Shown in pieces: positions 25,402 to 33,904 of a DNA stretch of 64,000 nucleotides. The notes under the pieces were generated by a model. The model had not been told where the DNA came from. It was given only the letters and a program-made list of their open reading frames with translations, and did not search any database. A program made the translations under genes and the position numbers. The DNA is from DAOUJW01 sp034421015 (GTDB taxonomy: Bacteria > Chloroflexota > Dehalococcoidia > Lucifugimonadales > UBA2985). Numbering within the stretch: the stretch's first letter is position 1; the number at the start of each line of letters is the position of its first letter. The DNA is taken from positions 87,608 through 151,607 of the forward strand of contig DAOUKT010000010.1 of NCBI GenBank assembly GCA_034421015.1, given 5' to 3'.

Positions 25402-25495
25402 CCCGCTCACCCCGAGCTTGTCGAAGGGGATGAGCGGGGCTTTGCGTGCACTCCGGTTTGCCGCTCAAGTGGTTCGACAAGCTCACCATGAGCGG
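25402..25495. repeat. Inverted pair of palindromic intergenic repeats (pair 2)
   Basis: Units at 25402-25438 and 25461-25495 in opposite orientation, same family as the pairs at 16.4 and 33.7 kb. The first unit, extended by GCCCC/GGGGC arms and followed by TTT, could serve as the terminator of the MetE-like genes. The second unit ends 12 bases before the stop of the convergent queG gene. Confidence 0.8.
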
Positions 25496-25506
25496 AAGGG
25501 CAGTAG

Positions 25507-26664
25507 TCAGCCAGTTGCCAGGGCCTCTGCAATCTCCTCCCTTACGTCCGCGTCCTGCTCCGACGGCAGGGCTGCCCTGAGCGCCGCCTCGGACTCCGGC
25601 CCGCCAATCGCGCCCAGTGCCCAGGCCGCGTGACTGCGGACCAGGGCAAGCTCGTGACGCAGGGCCTCCGCTAAAGCTGGCACCGCATTTGGGTCTCCGA
25701 TGTTGCCCAGGGCCACGCACACGTTGCGCAGCAGGCCGGCGCGCTTGGCCCGCCTGATGGGGCTGTCCCTGAATCGCTCCCTGAACTCATCCTCCGTGAT
25801 TTCCAGGAGCGGCAGAAGTTCCAGCGAGGCGAAGCCGTGCTCCCCAACCTGGAAGGCAGGCTCTCGCGTGGGCTGGGCCTTGCGGTTCACTGGGCACACG
25901 TCCTGGCAGATGTCGCAGCCAAAGACCCAGTCGCCGACCAGGGGGCGCAGGGGTTTGGGCATAGGGCCTCGCAGTTCGATGGTCAAGTAGGATATGCACT
26001 TTGTATTGTCCAGCACGTAGGGCGCGATGAGCGCGCCGGTGGGGCACTCGTCGATGCAGATTCTGCACTGGCCGCAGGTCTTCTTCAGGGGCTCGTCCGG
26101 CTCAAGCTCCAGGTCCGTGATGATCTGGCCCAGGAAAACCCAGGAGCCGTGACTGCTTGTGAGGACGTTGGTGTTCTTGCCAAACCAGCCGACCCCCGCC
26201 CTCTCTGCGACGGCGCGGTCAAGCATGGGGCCGGTGTCCACGTAGACTTTGGCCTGCACCGGCCGCTCCAACTGCTCGGACAGCTGACGGGCCAGGAGCT
26301 TCAGCTTGCGCTCCATCACCTTGTGATAGTCGTGGCCCCAGGCGTAACGGGCGACCTTCCCCTGCGGGCGAGCAGAGTCGACGTTTGGGGACGGGTCCTC
26401 CGCCATGTAGCTCATGCCAACGGCGATGATGGAGCGTGCGCCCGGCAGAATCTCCCGGGGGTTGCAGCCGCGCTTCACGCGGGCGGCGTTGTACCAGGGG
26501 AGGCCGTCCATCAGGCCGTCGCGGACTCTCTGTAGTGTAATCTCCTCGGCCTCACGGAAGGGCTCCGCCGAAGTTATGCCTACGAGGTCAAAGCCAAGCT
26601 CAGCGGCGAGTTCCTTGACGGCTTCTTTGGCCTTGGCGTCGTACATTCTGGTCCTGGAGAACAT
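25507..26664 (-). CDS. queG: Epoxyqueuosine reductase QueG
   Basis: 385 residues. QueG reduces epoxyqueuosine to queuosine in tRNA, using cobalamin and two [4Fe-4S] clusters. The N-terminal half has FDLVGITSAEPF and RYAWGHDYHKVM, then VDTGPMLDRAVAERAGVGWFG. Cluster cysteines lie in CGQCRICIDECPTGAL and CDICQDVCP. A C-terminal HEAT-like repeat region (NVCVALGNIGDPNAVPALAEAL and HAAWALGAIGG) is typical. The start could be the first or the seventh residue (both ATG). It is transcribed away from the membrane-protein gene at 26734 and has no operon partner. Confidence 0.95.
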   Translation of the reverse strand: MFSRTRMYDAKAKEAVKELAAELGFDLVGITSAEPFREAEEITLQRVRDGLMDGLPWYNAARVKRGCNPREILPGARSIIAVGMSYMAEDPSPNVDSARPQGKVARYAWGHDYHKVMERKLKLLARQLSEQLERPVQAKVYVDTGPMLDRAVAERAGVGWFGKNTNVLTSSHGSWVFLGQIITDLELEPDEPLKKTCGQCRICIDECPTGALIAPYVLDNTKCISYLTIELRGPMPKPLRPLVGDWVFGCDICQDVCPVNRKAQPTREPAFQVGEHGFASLELLPLLEITEDEFRERFRDSPIRRAKRAGLLRNVCVALGNIGDPNAVPALAEALRHELALVRSHAAWALGAIGGPESEAALRAALPSEQDADVREEIAEALATG

Positions 26665-26733
26665 GGCGCGGACATTATGCCATATATGGCCTTTGTCTTA
26701 TACTTGAAGCAAAACGCCAAGCCGGAGGCGCAA

Positions 26734-27435
26734 ATGACAAGACTCCTGATTGCCGCCGGGCTGGTTGGCACAGTTATGGTGGCGTCCCTTGTGGACGGCG
26801 CCATTGTTTTCGCCCAGGGAAGCGCGATAGACCTGGCCTCACCCCTGGAAGGGAGTGAGGCGGCGTGGTTCTGGGACTGGATTGGCTGGCCGACCTTTAC
26901 CGCTCTGTCGATAGTGGGGAGCTACTGGGCCTACAGGCGCGCTCACTCCAGCCTGCTGAGCGCCATTCTGCGAAAGGCCATGTCTGACGACGGCGAGGAG
27001 CAGCCGGCGGACAGGAGTCCATTTGTTGAATCGCCCTCCGGTTACGGCAGCTTGCTCTCCGGCGCGCTTCTGCTGGCCTATATGACGCTGCTGGTTCTCA
27101 GTCATCTATCGATGATTGGCTTTCCGTCAGACCTGAAGATTCCGTCTGAAGCTATGGATTTCATTCCCTGGGTGGAGCTTATGCCGTGGATCTGGCTGCT
27201 GATAGCGGCGCTAATGGTTGGCCTGTTCTCGGAATCCAGGGGCGTTGGGCTGATTCCCATCGCAGGCTACGTGCTGGGAATGGTCGTCTGGCACGCTTCT
27301 CCCGGACAGGATATGGGGGACCTGACCGGCAATCTCAGCGATCCCGTCTTTCTCCTGACGAGGTTCGGCGTTCCGGCGATTCTGATGTACCTGGCGTTTC
27401 GTCAGGGGAGGGTGTTCAGGGGGATGTTCGTCTGA
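26734..27435 (+). CDS. Multi-pass membrane protein of unknown function
   Basis: 233 residues with an N-terminal signal-like helix (LLIAAGLVGTVMVASLVDGAIVFA) and about five further hydrophobic stretches, including WPTFTALSIVGSYWAYRRA, LLSGALLLAYMTLLVLSHL, WIWLLIAALMVGLF and LIPIAGYVLGMVVW. An acidic loop (SDDGEEQPADRSP) lies between helices. GGAGG is 6 bases before ATG 26734. No family is recognised. It is divergent from queG and convergent with the HAD gene. Confidence 0.7.
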   Translation: MTRLLIAAGLVGTVMVASLVDGAIVFAQGSAIDLASPLEGSEAAWFWDWIGWPTFTALSIVGSYWAYRRAHSSLLSAILRKAMSDDGEEQPADRSPFVESPSGYGSLLSGALLLAYMTLLVLSHLSMIGFPSDLKIPSEAMDFIPWVELMPWIWLLIAALMVGLFSESRGVGLIPIAGYVLGMVVWHASPGQDMGDLTGNLSDPVFLLTRFGVPAILMYLAFRQGRVFRGMFV

Positions 27436-27447
27436 GGCGGCCGGGCC

Positions 27448-28176
27448 TCAGAAAATAGGCAGCTCCAGCAGCGCCTTCGGCGTGTCTATCACAAAGTCGG
27501 CGTCGGTCTGGAGGTGGGTGTAGTTGGCGGCGGGGATGCCCCATGTGGCGTGACAGCTCCAGCAGCCCGCCGCCCGCCCGGCGCCGATGTCGGCCGGCGT
27601 GTCGCCCACAACGATGCACTGCCCCGGCCCCGCTCCGAGACGCTCCAGAGCCAGCAGCACGCTTTCAGGGTGGGGCTTGTGGTTGGTAACGCTCTCGAAT
27701 CCCACGCCTGTGGAGAAGAACTCGTCGATGCCCAGCTCCTTCAGTTCCTGGGACGCGCCCACGGGCCGGCCCTCCACCTCGAATACCCAACCCTTCTGCG
27801 TGACGATGCCCATCTTCAGCCCGCGCGAGCGCAGCGCCTCCAGGACCTGCCGTATGCCTGGGAAGAGATCAATCAGCCCGGCCTTCTTGGTCCAGTACGT
27901 GCGGCGATAGCCCTGGAAGAGTGTCAGGAGAGGCAGTCCCTCCCGCTCCTCGAGGGGTTTGAGCGCGTCCTCCAGCTGGCGGCCTCTCATGTCGCGCAGG
28001 AAGGCTTCCGCCGTCGGGTCGTGGATACTCGCGTTGGTGAACACGCGCTGGAGGGCGTCCAGCCGGGCGTCGTAGGAGTTCACCAGCGTGTCGTCAAAGT
28101 CGAACAGAACTGTGGTAACCGGGGGATGCGATGTGTCGCGGACCGAGGCTGGGCGGGACGAGGGATCGGTCGTCAC
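27448..28176 (-). CDS. HAD-superfamily hydrolase (phosphoglycolate phosphatase-like)
   Basis: 242 residues. Motif I is FDFDDTLVNSYDARL, motif II is the IVTQKG strand, and motif III/IV is HPESVLLALERLG followed by IVVGDTPADIGAGRAAG. A helical cap lies between motifs I and II, as in subfamily I phosphatases acting on small phosphorylated metabolites. It is the last of four same-strand genes (split transketolase, DUF362, HAD), starting 9 bases after the DUF362 stop. The GTTACCACAGTTCTGTTC region encodes the start of the catalytic strand. Substrate unknown. Confidence 0.88.
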   Translation of the reverse strand: MTTDPSSRPASVRDTSHPPVTTVLFDFDDTLVNSYDARLDALQRVFTNASIHDPTAEAFLRDMRGRQLEDALKPLEEREGLPLLTLFQGYRRTYWTKKAGLIDLFPGIRQVLEALRSRGLKMGIVTQKGWVFEVEGRPVGASQELKELGIDEFFSTGVGFESVTNHKPHPESVLLALERLGAGPGQCIVVGDTPADIGAGRAAGCWSCHATWGIPAANYTHLQTDADFVIDTPKALLELPIF

Positions 28177-28185
28177 TGGGAAGCC

Positions 28186-29316
28186 CTAGTATTGCTGGAA
28201 GAGGCGGCCCCAGCCTGTCTTCATGGCGGCCTTGACGCGGCGGTTGCCGATGAAGCGGAGCCAGTAGGAGTTGTGGTAGAGGTTGGATGCGACGAAGGCC
28301 CAGGGCGCGATGGGAGACCTGAGCAGCAGGTTCTCCAGGGGCTTGAGGGGCCCCCAGTAGATGAGCTTCTGGCCGCGGCTGGCGAAGGTGTTGCCGCTCC
28401 CCTCGAAGCGCCAGTCCACGCCGGAAATGTCCTCTCCGACGGTCTCAATCTGGGACGGGTCTCCGCAGCCCAGGCCCCGCTCGTGGGCCAGCCGGATGAA
28501 CTTGATGGACATGGGGTCGAAGCCCATCATCTTGGCCGCGACGGCATCGATGGCAACCTGGTCCGCGCTTGCAAGAAACACGTTCTTCTCGTGCCAGCGC
28601 ATGGCACGGGGGCCGGGGCCGTCGCCCGCAAAGGTCCCGTCCATAACCGCGAAGACTCCGGGGTGAATCTCCTTCTGGATGGTCAGCAGGTCCACCAGGG
28701 TCTCGTGGATCACGGAGTGGGTCCAGTGACGCTTGCGGTTCAGCAGCCCGCCAAAGGCGTTCTTCATTGCCCCCGTCATTGTGGTGAAGACGTGGGTCTT
28801 CATGGTGGGCAGGTGCACAACGTTCTTGCCCGGGAAAATCTCAGGAATGGCAAGTCCCTCCGGGAAAATCTCGTCCAGCACCATCATCTCGCTTTTGGGT
28901 TGGTAGGGAATCCACCTGTTTGGCGGCACGTCCAGGTGTACGTTGGGCAGGTTGTACTTGTCCTGAACGGGTTTCTGCTTGTTCCGCACCTCGCCCTCAA
29001 AGGAGTCCACAACTACAGTGCCGTTGTGCGCAGCGATGAGGTCGCTGTAGCCGTCCTGCTGCAGCGTCTGGATCACACCTTCAAGCTGCCAGGGTGTGGT
29101 CGAACAGGCCGGGTAGTAGTGCTGCCAGGATATGTTGATCTTGAGCAGGGTGGGAATATCCACGGGCAGGTGCGACTGGTAGTCGGCGAGGCGCATGGCC
29201 CTGCCAATGTCCTCCAGCACGGTCTCGGGGTGGGTGTAGACAACCGCTACTTTGGCTCTGGTGGAAGCGCCGCTGCCTCTGTCGAGGTCGGCTTCCTGGA
29301 CGCTTGTCTGTGCCAT
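28186..29316 (-). CDS. DUF362 domain protein
   Basis: 376 residues matching the DUF362 family: KVAVVYTHPETVLEDIGRAM, LKINISWQHYYPACSTTPW, VVHLPTMKTHVFTTMTGAMKNAFGG and the later LASADQVAIDAVAAKMMGFDP. Many relatives carry ferredoxin clusters, but no CxxCxxC motif is seen here, so this is the cluster-free type. No signal peptide is present. It lies 21 bases after the transketolase C-terminal subunit gene and 9 bases before the HAD gene, so it probably belongs to the same operon. The biochemical role is not established. Confidence 0.85.
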   Translation of the reverse strand: MAQTSVQEADLDRGSGASTRAKVAVVYTHPETVLEDIGRAMRLADYQSHLPVDIPTLLKINISWQHYYPACSTTPWQLEGVIQTLQQDGYSDLIAAHNGTVVVDSFEGEVRNKQKPVQDKYNLPNVHLDVPPNRWIPYQPKSEMMVLDEIFPEGLAIPEIFPGKNVVHLPTMKTHVFTTMTGAMKNAFGGLLNRKRHWTHSVIHETLVDLLTIQKEIHPGVFAVMDGTFAGDGPGPRAMRWHEKNVFLASADQVAIDAVAAKMMGFDPMSIKFIRLAHERGLGCGDPSQIETVGEDISGVDWRFEGSGNTFASRGQKLIYWGPLKPLENLLLRSPIAPWAFVASNLYHNSYWLRFIGNRRVKAAMKTGWGRLFQQY

Positions 29317-29337
29317 GTCTGCGGAGGTCTGGGGTCT

Positions 29338-30306
29338 TTAGGTGGTCGACCTGCCGTTGGGCGGAAGCTGCGCCTTGTGCTGGACGGCCTGGCGCACCGC
29401 CTCAACCACGTTGGCCGGGGCGAGGCCGTACTTTTCTATAAGGAGGTCGGGGTTGCCCGACTCCGCGTACCTGTCCAGCGTGACCATGCGCATGGGCACG
29501 GGGCAGCTTTCTCCCAAAGTCTGAGCGACGATGCTGCCAAGCCCGCCGTGTCGCAGGTGCTCCTCAGCCGTCACAACGGCCCCGGTCTCCTGCGCGGCCT
29601 TGACTATGGCCTGGGCGTCCACCGGCTGAAGGGTTGCCATGTTGATGACGCGGCACTGGATGCCCTCAGCGCCGAGGGTTTTTGCCGCGGTGAGGGCCGT
29701 ATTCACCATGGTGCCGCAGGCGATGATGGTGGCGTCGCCGCCGTCTCTCATTCGTTCCGCCTGGCCGAACTTGAACTCGTAGTCGCCCTCGTGGATTACC
29801 GGTGTGGCCGGCCTGGAAAGTCTAATGTAGAAGGGGCCGTAGGTCTCCGCGGCCTTGCGCACGGCCAACTCAGTCTCCGGCCCGTCCGCCGGAACGACAA
29901 CCGTAAAGCTGGGCAGGGCGCACATCAGCGCAAGGTCCTCTATACCGTGGGCCGACATGCCGTCCTCTCCGGTGGTGATTCCCGCGTGGGTCACGACTAT
30001 CTTCACGTTGAGCCGCGCCTGGGAAATGCCGATGCGGATCTGGTCGTAGGGGCGGCCGCTGCCAAAGACGGCGAAGGTGCTGGCGAAGACCGTCTTGCCG
30101 GAGCTCGCCAGGCCCGCGGCCACGCTCATCATGTTCTGCTCGGCCGGGCCAAGGTCGAAGAATCGATCCGGGAACTCGTCTGCAAAGAGGTTTATGACCG
30201 TGGACTTGTTGAGATCGCCGCCCAGCACTACGATGTCCGGGTTCTCCCGTCCAAGCTCCAGCAGCGTCCTGCCATATGTCTCTCTGGTGGATATGGAGGT
30301 GGTCAT
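29338..30306 (-). CDS. Transketolase, C-terminal (PP and C) subunit
   Basis: 322 residues. This is the second half of a split transketolase, containing the pyrimidine-binding and C-terminal domains: GGDLNKSTVINLF, FDLGPAEQNMMSVAAGLA with the catalytic Glu, THAGITTGEDGMSAHGIEDL, and VVTAEEHLRHGGLGSIVAQ. With the N-terminal subunit encoded just upstream it makes the full ThDP enzyme of the pentose phosphate pathway. ATG 30306 is chosen because VNTTSIS-type family starts begin there; an in-frame start at 30438 would overlap the partner gene. The gap to that gene is 16 bases. Confidence 0.92.
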   Translation of the reverse strand: MTTSISTRETYGRTLLELGRENPDIVVLGGDLNKSTVINLFADEFPDRFFDLGPAEQNMMSVAAGLASSGKTVFASTFAVFGSGRPYDQIRIGISQARLNVKIVVTHAGITTGEDGMSAHGIEDLALMCALPSFTVVVPADGPETELAVRKAAETYGPFYIRLSRPATPVIHEGDYEFKFGQAERMRDGGDATIIACGTMVNTALTAAKTLGAEGIQCRVINMATLQPVDAQAIVKAAQETGAVVTAEEHLRHGGLGSIVAQTLGESCPVPMRMVTLDRYAESGNPDLLIEKYGLAPANVVEAVRQAVQHKAQLPPNGRSTT

Positions 30307-30322
30307 GGGCGGAATGCGGCGG

Positions 30323-31177
30323 TCAGCCCGCCAACTCCTTGAGGGCCGCCTCCAACTGCTCCGCGTTGGCGGCCTTGCCGTGGTATTCAGGGTTGTTCTC
30401 CATGAAGCTGACGCCCTTGCCCTTGACCGTTGCCGCAATGATTACGCAGGGCTTGTCCGTGACCGACCTGGCCTGCTCAAGGGCGTTGAGAATGTCCGGG
30501 AAGCTGTGCCCGTCGATCTCAATGGTGTGCCAGCCGAAGGAGCGCCACTTGTCGGGCAGGGGCTCCAGGTTCATAACCTCGTCGGTGAAGCGGTCGTTCT
30601 GGATGCGGTTGCGGTCGACAATGGCCACCAGGTTGTCCAGGCGATAGTGTGAGGCGGACATGGCCGCTTCCCAGATCTGGCCTTCGTCGCACTCGCCGTC
30701 TCCCAGCATGACGAACACCCTTGCGCTGCTCTCGTCGAGCTTGCCCGCAATTGCCGCGCCCACAGCGAATGAGAGGCCCTGGCCAAGGGAGCCACCCGAC
30801 ATCTCGACGCCTGGCGTCATGGTGTGGGCGTGTCCCTGGAGGCGGCTGTTGATCTTGCGGAAGGTGGAAAGCTCCTCCCTGGGGAAGTAGCCGCGGTGGG
30901 CCAGCATCACGTAGAGGACTGGGCACGCGTGGGCCTTGCTGAGAACGAACTTGTCCCTTTCCGGCCAGTCCGGGTTGGAAGGGTCGTGGCGAAGCTCCGT
31001 GTAGTAGAGGGAGGTGAGAAGTTCCACCGCCGAGAGGGAGCCGCCAGGGTGGCCGCTGCCTGCATTGGTAATCATGCTCAGGATGTCCCGCCGCATCTCC
31101 AGGGCCGCGGACTTGAGGTCGTCTACGGATACCTGCTTGGCGGTCTCGGCAGCTCCGGTGTCAGTTGCTCTGTTCAA
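30323..31177 (-). CDS. Transketolase, N-terminal (ThDP-binding) subunit
   Basis: 284 residues with the ThDP domain: SGHPGGSLSAVELLTSLYYTEL, KAHACPVLYVMLAHRGYF, GSLGQGLSFAVGAAIAG and the GDG(x)nNN-type site MLGDGECDEGQIWEAAMSA followed by IVDRNRIQND. It transfers two-carbon units together with the downstream subunit. It is the first gene of a four-gene minus-strand operon. AGGAGGAG precedes the start ATG by 6-8 bases. Split transketolases are common in Chloroflexota and archaea. Confidence 0.93.
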   Translation of the reverse strand: MNRATDTGAAETAKQVSVDDLKSAALEMRRDILSMITNAGSGHPGGSLSAVELLTSLYYTELRHDPSNPDWPERDKFVLSKAHACPVLYVMLAHRGYFPREELSTFRKINSRLQGHAHTMTPGVEMSGGSLGQGLSFAVGAAIAGKLDESSARVFVMLGDGECDEGQIWEAAMSASHYRLDNLVAIVDRNRIQNDRFTDEVMNLEPLPDKWRSFGWHTIEIDGHSFPDILNALEQARSVTDKPCVIIAATVKGKGVSFMENNPEYHGKAANAEQLEAALKELAG

Positions 31178-31284
31178 GGGCGCACTCCTCCTAATAGCAG
31201 GCGAATTATATCAGGCAACGCGCAAGCTGTCCACAGAGGATACGAAAATCGTTCGGGAGCCTAGGGAAGGTCTGAACAAGTCCA

Positions 31285-31380
31285 ATCCACTCCCGCGAAG
31301 CCTGCCCCGTACCCCGATACGGGGGCGGGAGTCCATGCCCCGCCACCCCTGGATTCCTGCCTGCGCAGGAATGGTGGTGA
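31285..31380. repeat. Intergenic element with two hairpins
   Basis: CCCCGT (31305-31310) pairs with ACGGGG (31319-31324), and ATTCCTGC (31353-31360) with GCAGGAAT (31365-31372), the latter extended by CCACC/GGTGG. It resembles the CCTGGATTCCTGC-type dispersed intergenic repeats common in environmental bacteria. It occupies most of the 252-base gap between the transketolase operon and the lipoprotein gene; nothing else was seen there. Confidence 0.5.
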
Positions 31381-31429
31381 AAGTGTCATTAGGCGAGATG
31401 GTCATGTTTCTGACTTGTTCAGAGTATCC

Positions 31430-32791
31430 CTAGAACTCCGGCCACAGAGACCTTATCTGTTGGGTGACCTCCTCGGAGGGGGACAGCACCCACAGCATCC
31501 GCGCGCCGTTCAAACCCAGGAAGTCCTCTTTGGATAAGCTGCCTGAGGATTGTACGGCATTCAGGAACTCCCTGGCGTCCCTTGCGGTGTCCCACTCCAG
31601 GAGCGACACCAGCGCATACTCCTCGCCGGGGCCCTTCAGAAGCGTGAACATATCGCCGCCCCAACCCGCGGCCGCTTCCGCGGCCGAAAGTTCAGTCGTG
31701 CGGGTCTCCAGATACGTCCTCAGGAAGAACTCACCCATAACGTCGCTGTAGACGGCCTCCCAGTCCTCGCCTAGGGCGTCCGCCACATCCGGAAGGGACA
31801 CGGCGACAGGCGCTTCGCCAGAGACGTACTTTTGGGGATGGATCACCTGCTCGGTGGACGCGGGCGGATTGCCAAAGGCCTCGTTCACCACCTGCCACCC
31901 CGGCGACGCGGCCTGCAATGCGGTTATGAAGTTCTGCCCCTGAACGTATGGGAACAGCAGGCTTTCCCGGAGTACGTAGGGAGCCGAGTCGAAGGCTGAC
32001 GAATCGTAATCCCTGCTGCCGGTTAGCGCCTCTATCAGCCTCTCCTGGTCGATGTGCGTGAGCATGTACCGGAACTCGGCAACGGTAGCGTCTCCCTCCA
32101 CCAGCGCTCTCAACGCAGAACTTGCATCCGAGTTTTCATCAACCGCCTCCAGCATGGACTCGATGTCAAAGTGCTGCTGCTGGAGCGCGTGGACGTACTC
32201 GTGGGCTAGGGTGATCTCCTCCAGCGCGGAGAGGCCGTCCTCCTGTGACCCCGAAATGAGGTACAGCTCCTCCGTCTCAGAGTCGTAGAAACCGGCCACC
32301 TGCTCGGTGTACAGGTCCAGGAAGAGCTGGTGAAGGTCGTCATCCTGGGGAATGAGGCCCAGGATCTTGTAGAACAGCTCCGCGTGGTATATGTCTTCAG
32401 CGCTCTCTTCCAGGTCCTCCAGCAGAGTGGCCTGCAGCTCCTCCCTTGTCATGAACTGCGGCGTCACGTCCTCCGTGGGCGTCAGCCCTCTCACGCTCGC
32501 CAGGTCCGCGAGAACGCGGCTGTAGACTTGTACGGGATCGACGGTGGGCGTCGGCTTCGGCGGGGCCGTCGGAGCGCCGGCGGCGGGTGTTGGCGACAGG
32601 CCCTGTGCAGTGGTCGGAGTCGCCTCTTGGGTGGGGGCAGCGGCGGGCGCGGTGGTTGGCGTGGCAACAGCTGCGGGCGTGGTGTGGGTCGGAGCGGGGG
32701 TGTTAGTAGGCTCGCCCGCGGGTGTGGTCGAGGCCTGGGTACATGCCATCACCAGCAACAGGAGGGAAGCTATCAGGGCGGAAATTCGCAT
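31430..32791 (-). CDS. Lipoprotein with HExxH metalloprotease-like domain
   Basis: 453 residues. A lipoprotein signal peptide ends at LLLLVMAC, followed by a Thr/Pro/Ala-rich linker of about 65 residues (residues 20-85). The mature domain has LAHEYVHALQQQHFD near residue 195 (HExxH) and, some 30-35 residues on, ALVEGDATVAEF, a plausible third zinc ligand as in gluzincins. The remainder contains YVQGQNFITALQ and a beta-rich end. It is probably an extracytoplasmic, lipid-anchored peptidase of unknown substrate. It is a single-gene unit, divergent from the BFN-domain gene. Confidence 0.78.
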   Translation of the reverse strand: MRISALIASLLLLVMACTQASTTPAGEPTNTPAPTHTTPAAVATPTTAPAAAPTQEATPTTAQGLSPTPAAGAPTAPPKPTPTVDPVQVYSRVLADLASVRGLTPTEDVTPQFMTREELQATLLEDLEESAEDIYHAELFYKILGLIPQDDDLHQLFLDLYTEQVAGFYDSETEELYLISGSQEDGLSALEEITLAHEYVHALQQQHFDIESMLEAVDENSDASSALRALVEGDATVAEFRYMLTHIDQERLIEALTGSRDYDSSAFDSAPYVLRESLLFPYVQGQNFITALQAASPGWQVVNEAFGNPPASTEQVIHPQKYVSGEAPVAVSLPDVADALGEDWEAVYSDVMGEFFLRTYLETRTTELSAAEAAAGWGGDMFTLLKGPGEEYALVSLLEWDTARDAREFLNAVQSSGSLSKEDFLGLNGARMLWVLSPSEEVTQQIRSLWPEF

Positions 32792-32901
32792 GGATGGCTG
32801 GACCGTTTGGGACTCTCCCTCTATTGTCGACTATACTTCAATTATCGATAGCGCATCTGCGAAAGTCAACGCGATGAAGAAGGGCAGGGGATTGGGAGTC
32901 G

Positions 32902-32931
32902 TTGACACCTCGCTAGGGGTGGTCGTAGAAT
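32902..32931 (+). promoter_or_regulatory. Promoter of the BFN-domain gene
   Basis: TTGACA (32902-32907), an 18-base spacer and TAGAAT (32926-32931), 36 bases before the start codon. AAGGAG lies between them and the ATG. Confidence 0.65.
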
Positions 32932-32966
32932 CGGTCTAAGGGCAAACGGTAAGGAGTTTATCTCAG

Positions 32967-33512
32967 ATGCAAGAAATGCTGATAGATAGCATCCGGGTTA
33001 GCCTGATGAACTATCAAAGAGTGGTCATTCTCAAGGAGAAGGGCTCTGACCGGTACCTTCCCATCTGGATTGGCCCGGCGGAAGCCGACTCCATTGCGGT
33101 CAAGCTTCAGGACGTGTCCGTTCCCCGTCCCCTCACCCACGACCTCCTGAACCTCGTCATCACCTCCCTGGGCGGTTCCGTGTCCCACATCGTAGTGTCA
33201 GACCTCCAGAACGACACCTTCTACGCCAAGATTCTCATACAGCTCAACGGCGACAACCTTGAAGTCGACTCCCGCCCCAGCGACGCAATTGCCCTTGCGG
33301 TGCGGGTGAAGGTCCCGATTTACGCCGAGGACACGGTGCTGGAGAAGGCGGGTGTGGCCCTGGACAAGGAGACGGGCAAGCCCATAATCGGTGGCGAGTC
33401 CGAGGAGGAGGCGGCCGCCAAGATGACGGACGAGGAGCTTAACAGGCTATCGGCGTTCAAGGAGTTCATAGGCAACCTGGACCTGGAGGACTTCGAACGA
33501 AAACAGACCTGA
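32967..33512 (+). CDS. BFN (DUF151) bifunctional nuclease-domain protein
   Basis: 181 residues. The BFN domain spans residues 1-135: VVILKEKGSDRYLPIWIGPAEADSI, RPLTHDLLNLVITSLGG and VDSRPSDAIALAVRVKVPIYAED. An acidic C-terminal helical tail (EEEAAAKMTDEELNRLSAF) resembles the UvrB/UvrC-motif extension often fused in this family. Family members in plants and bacteria have been reported to have nuclease activity, though the cellular role in bacteria is unsettled. It is a single-gene unit bounded by a consensus promoter and a GC hairpin terminator. Confidence 0.9.
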   Translation: MQEMLIDSIRVSLMNYQRVVILKEKGSDRYLPIWIGPAEADSIAVKLQDVSVPRPLTHDLLNLVITSLGGSVSHIVVSDLQNDTFYAKILIQLNGDNLEVDSRPSDAIALAVRVKVPIYAEDTVLEKAGVALDKETGKPIIGGESEEEAAAKMTDEELNRLSAFKEFIGNLDLEDFERKQT

Positions 33513-33541
33513 TAGGTAGTCATCCCTGAGCGATTGAGTGG

Positions 33542-33570
33542 GCCCCGCGCCGAGCGGGGCTTTTGCTTTT
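33542..33570 (+). terminator. Intrinsic terminator of the BFN gene
   Basis: GCCCCGC (33542-33548), loop GCCGA, GCGGGGC (33554-33560), then TTTTGCTTTT, 29 bases after the stop codon. Confidence 0.85.
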
Positions 33571-33641
33571 CCGGCTCCTTTGCAGCAATACGTCGCGTGA
33601 AGCCTCGGTATTCTCTATGCGTGTTGGTAATACCATTTCTT

Positions 33642-33738
33642 GCCCGCTCATGGTGAGCCCGTCGAACCATTTGAGCGGGCAATGCTGCGGACACGACTGA
33701 CACCGCTCATTCACTTCGACAAGCTCAGCATGAGCGGT
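33642..33738. repeat. Inverted pair of palindromic intergenic repeats (pair 3)
   Basis: Units at 33642-33680 and 33702-33738 in opposite orientation, with the CCGCTCAT/ATGAGCGG ends and a TTCGAC core. This 392-base gap between genes also holds a terminator before the pair and a promoter after it. Confidence 0.8.
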
Positions 33739-33789
33739 GTCGCGCGCCATAACCACTGCCTGTCAGAGAATACAGAAGCCCCCTCCCGT

Positions 33790-33818
33790 TTTACAGCCGG
33801 CCCTGGGCTTGCTAGACT
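33790..33818 (+). promoter_or_regulatory. Promoter of the glutamate-type dehydrogenase gene
   Basis: TTTACA (33790-33795), a 17-base spacer ending TTGC, and TAGACT (33813-33818). It is 87 bases before the start codon. Confidence 0.55.
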
Positions 33819-33904
33819 GGAATTGAGGGGTATATTCGGAGCGGCTTCCATCGGGACGCCTGAGTTGCATCAGTGACGCGCTTGCAGTAGAGAGGAGGAA
33901 GGCA

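Noticed and set aside
27514..30342. Very long open frame on the plus strand opposite the HAD, DUF362 and transketolase genes
   Set aside because: High GC and codon bias of the real minus-strand genes leave the opposite strand open; the translation shows no recognisable motif and the minus-strand proteins are clear family members.
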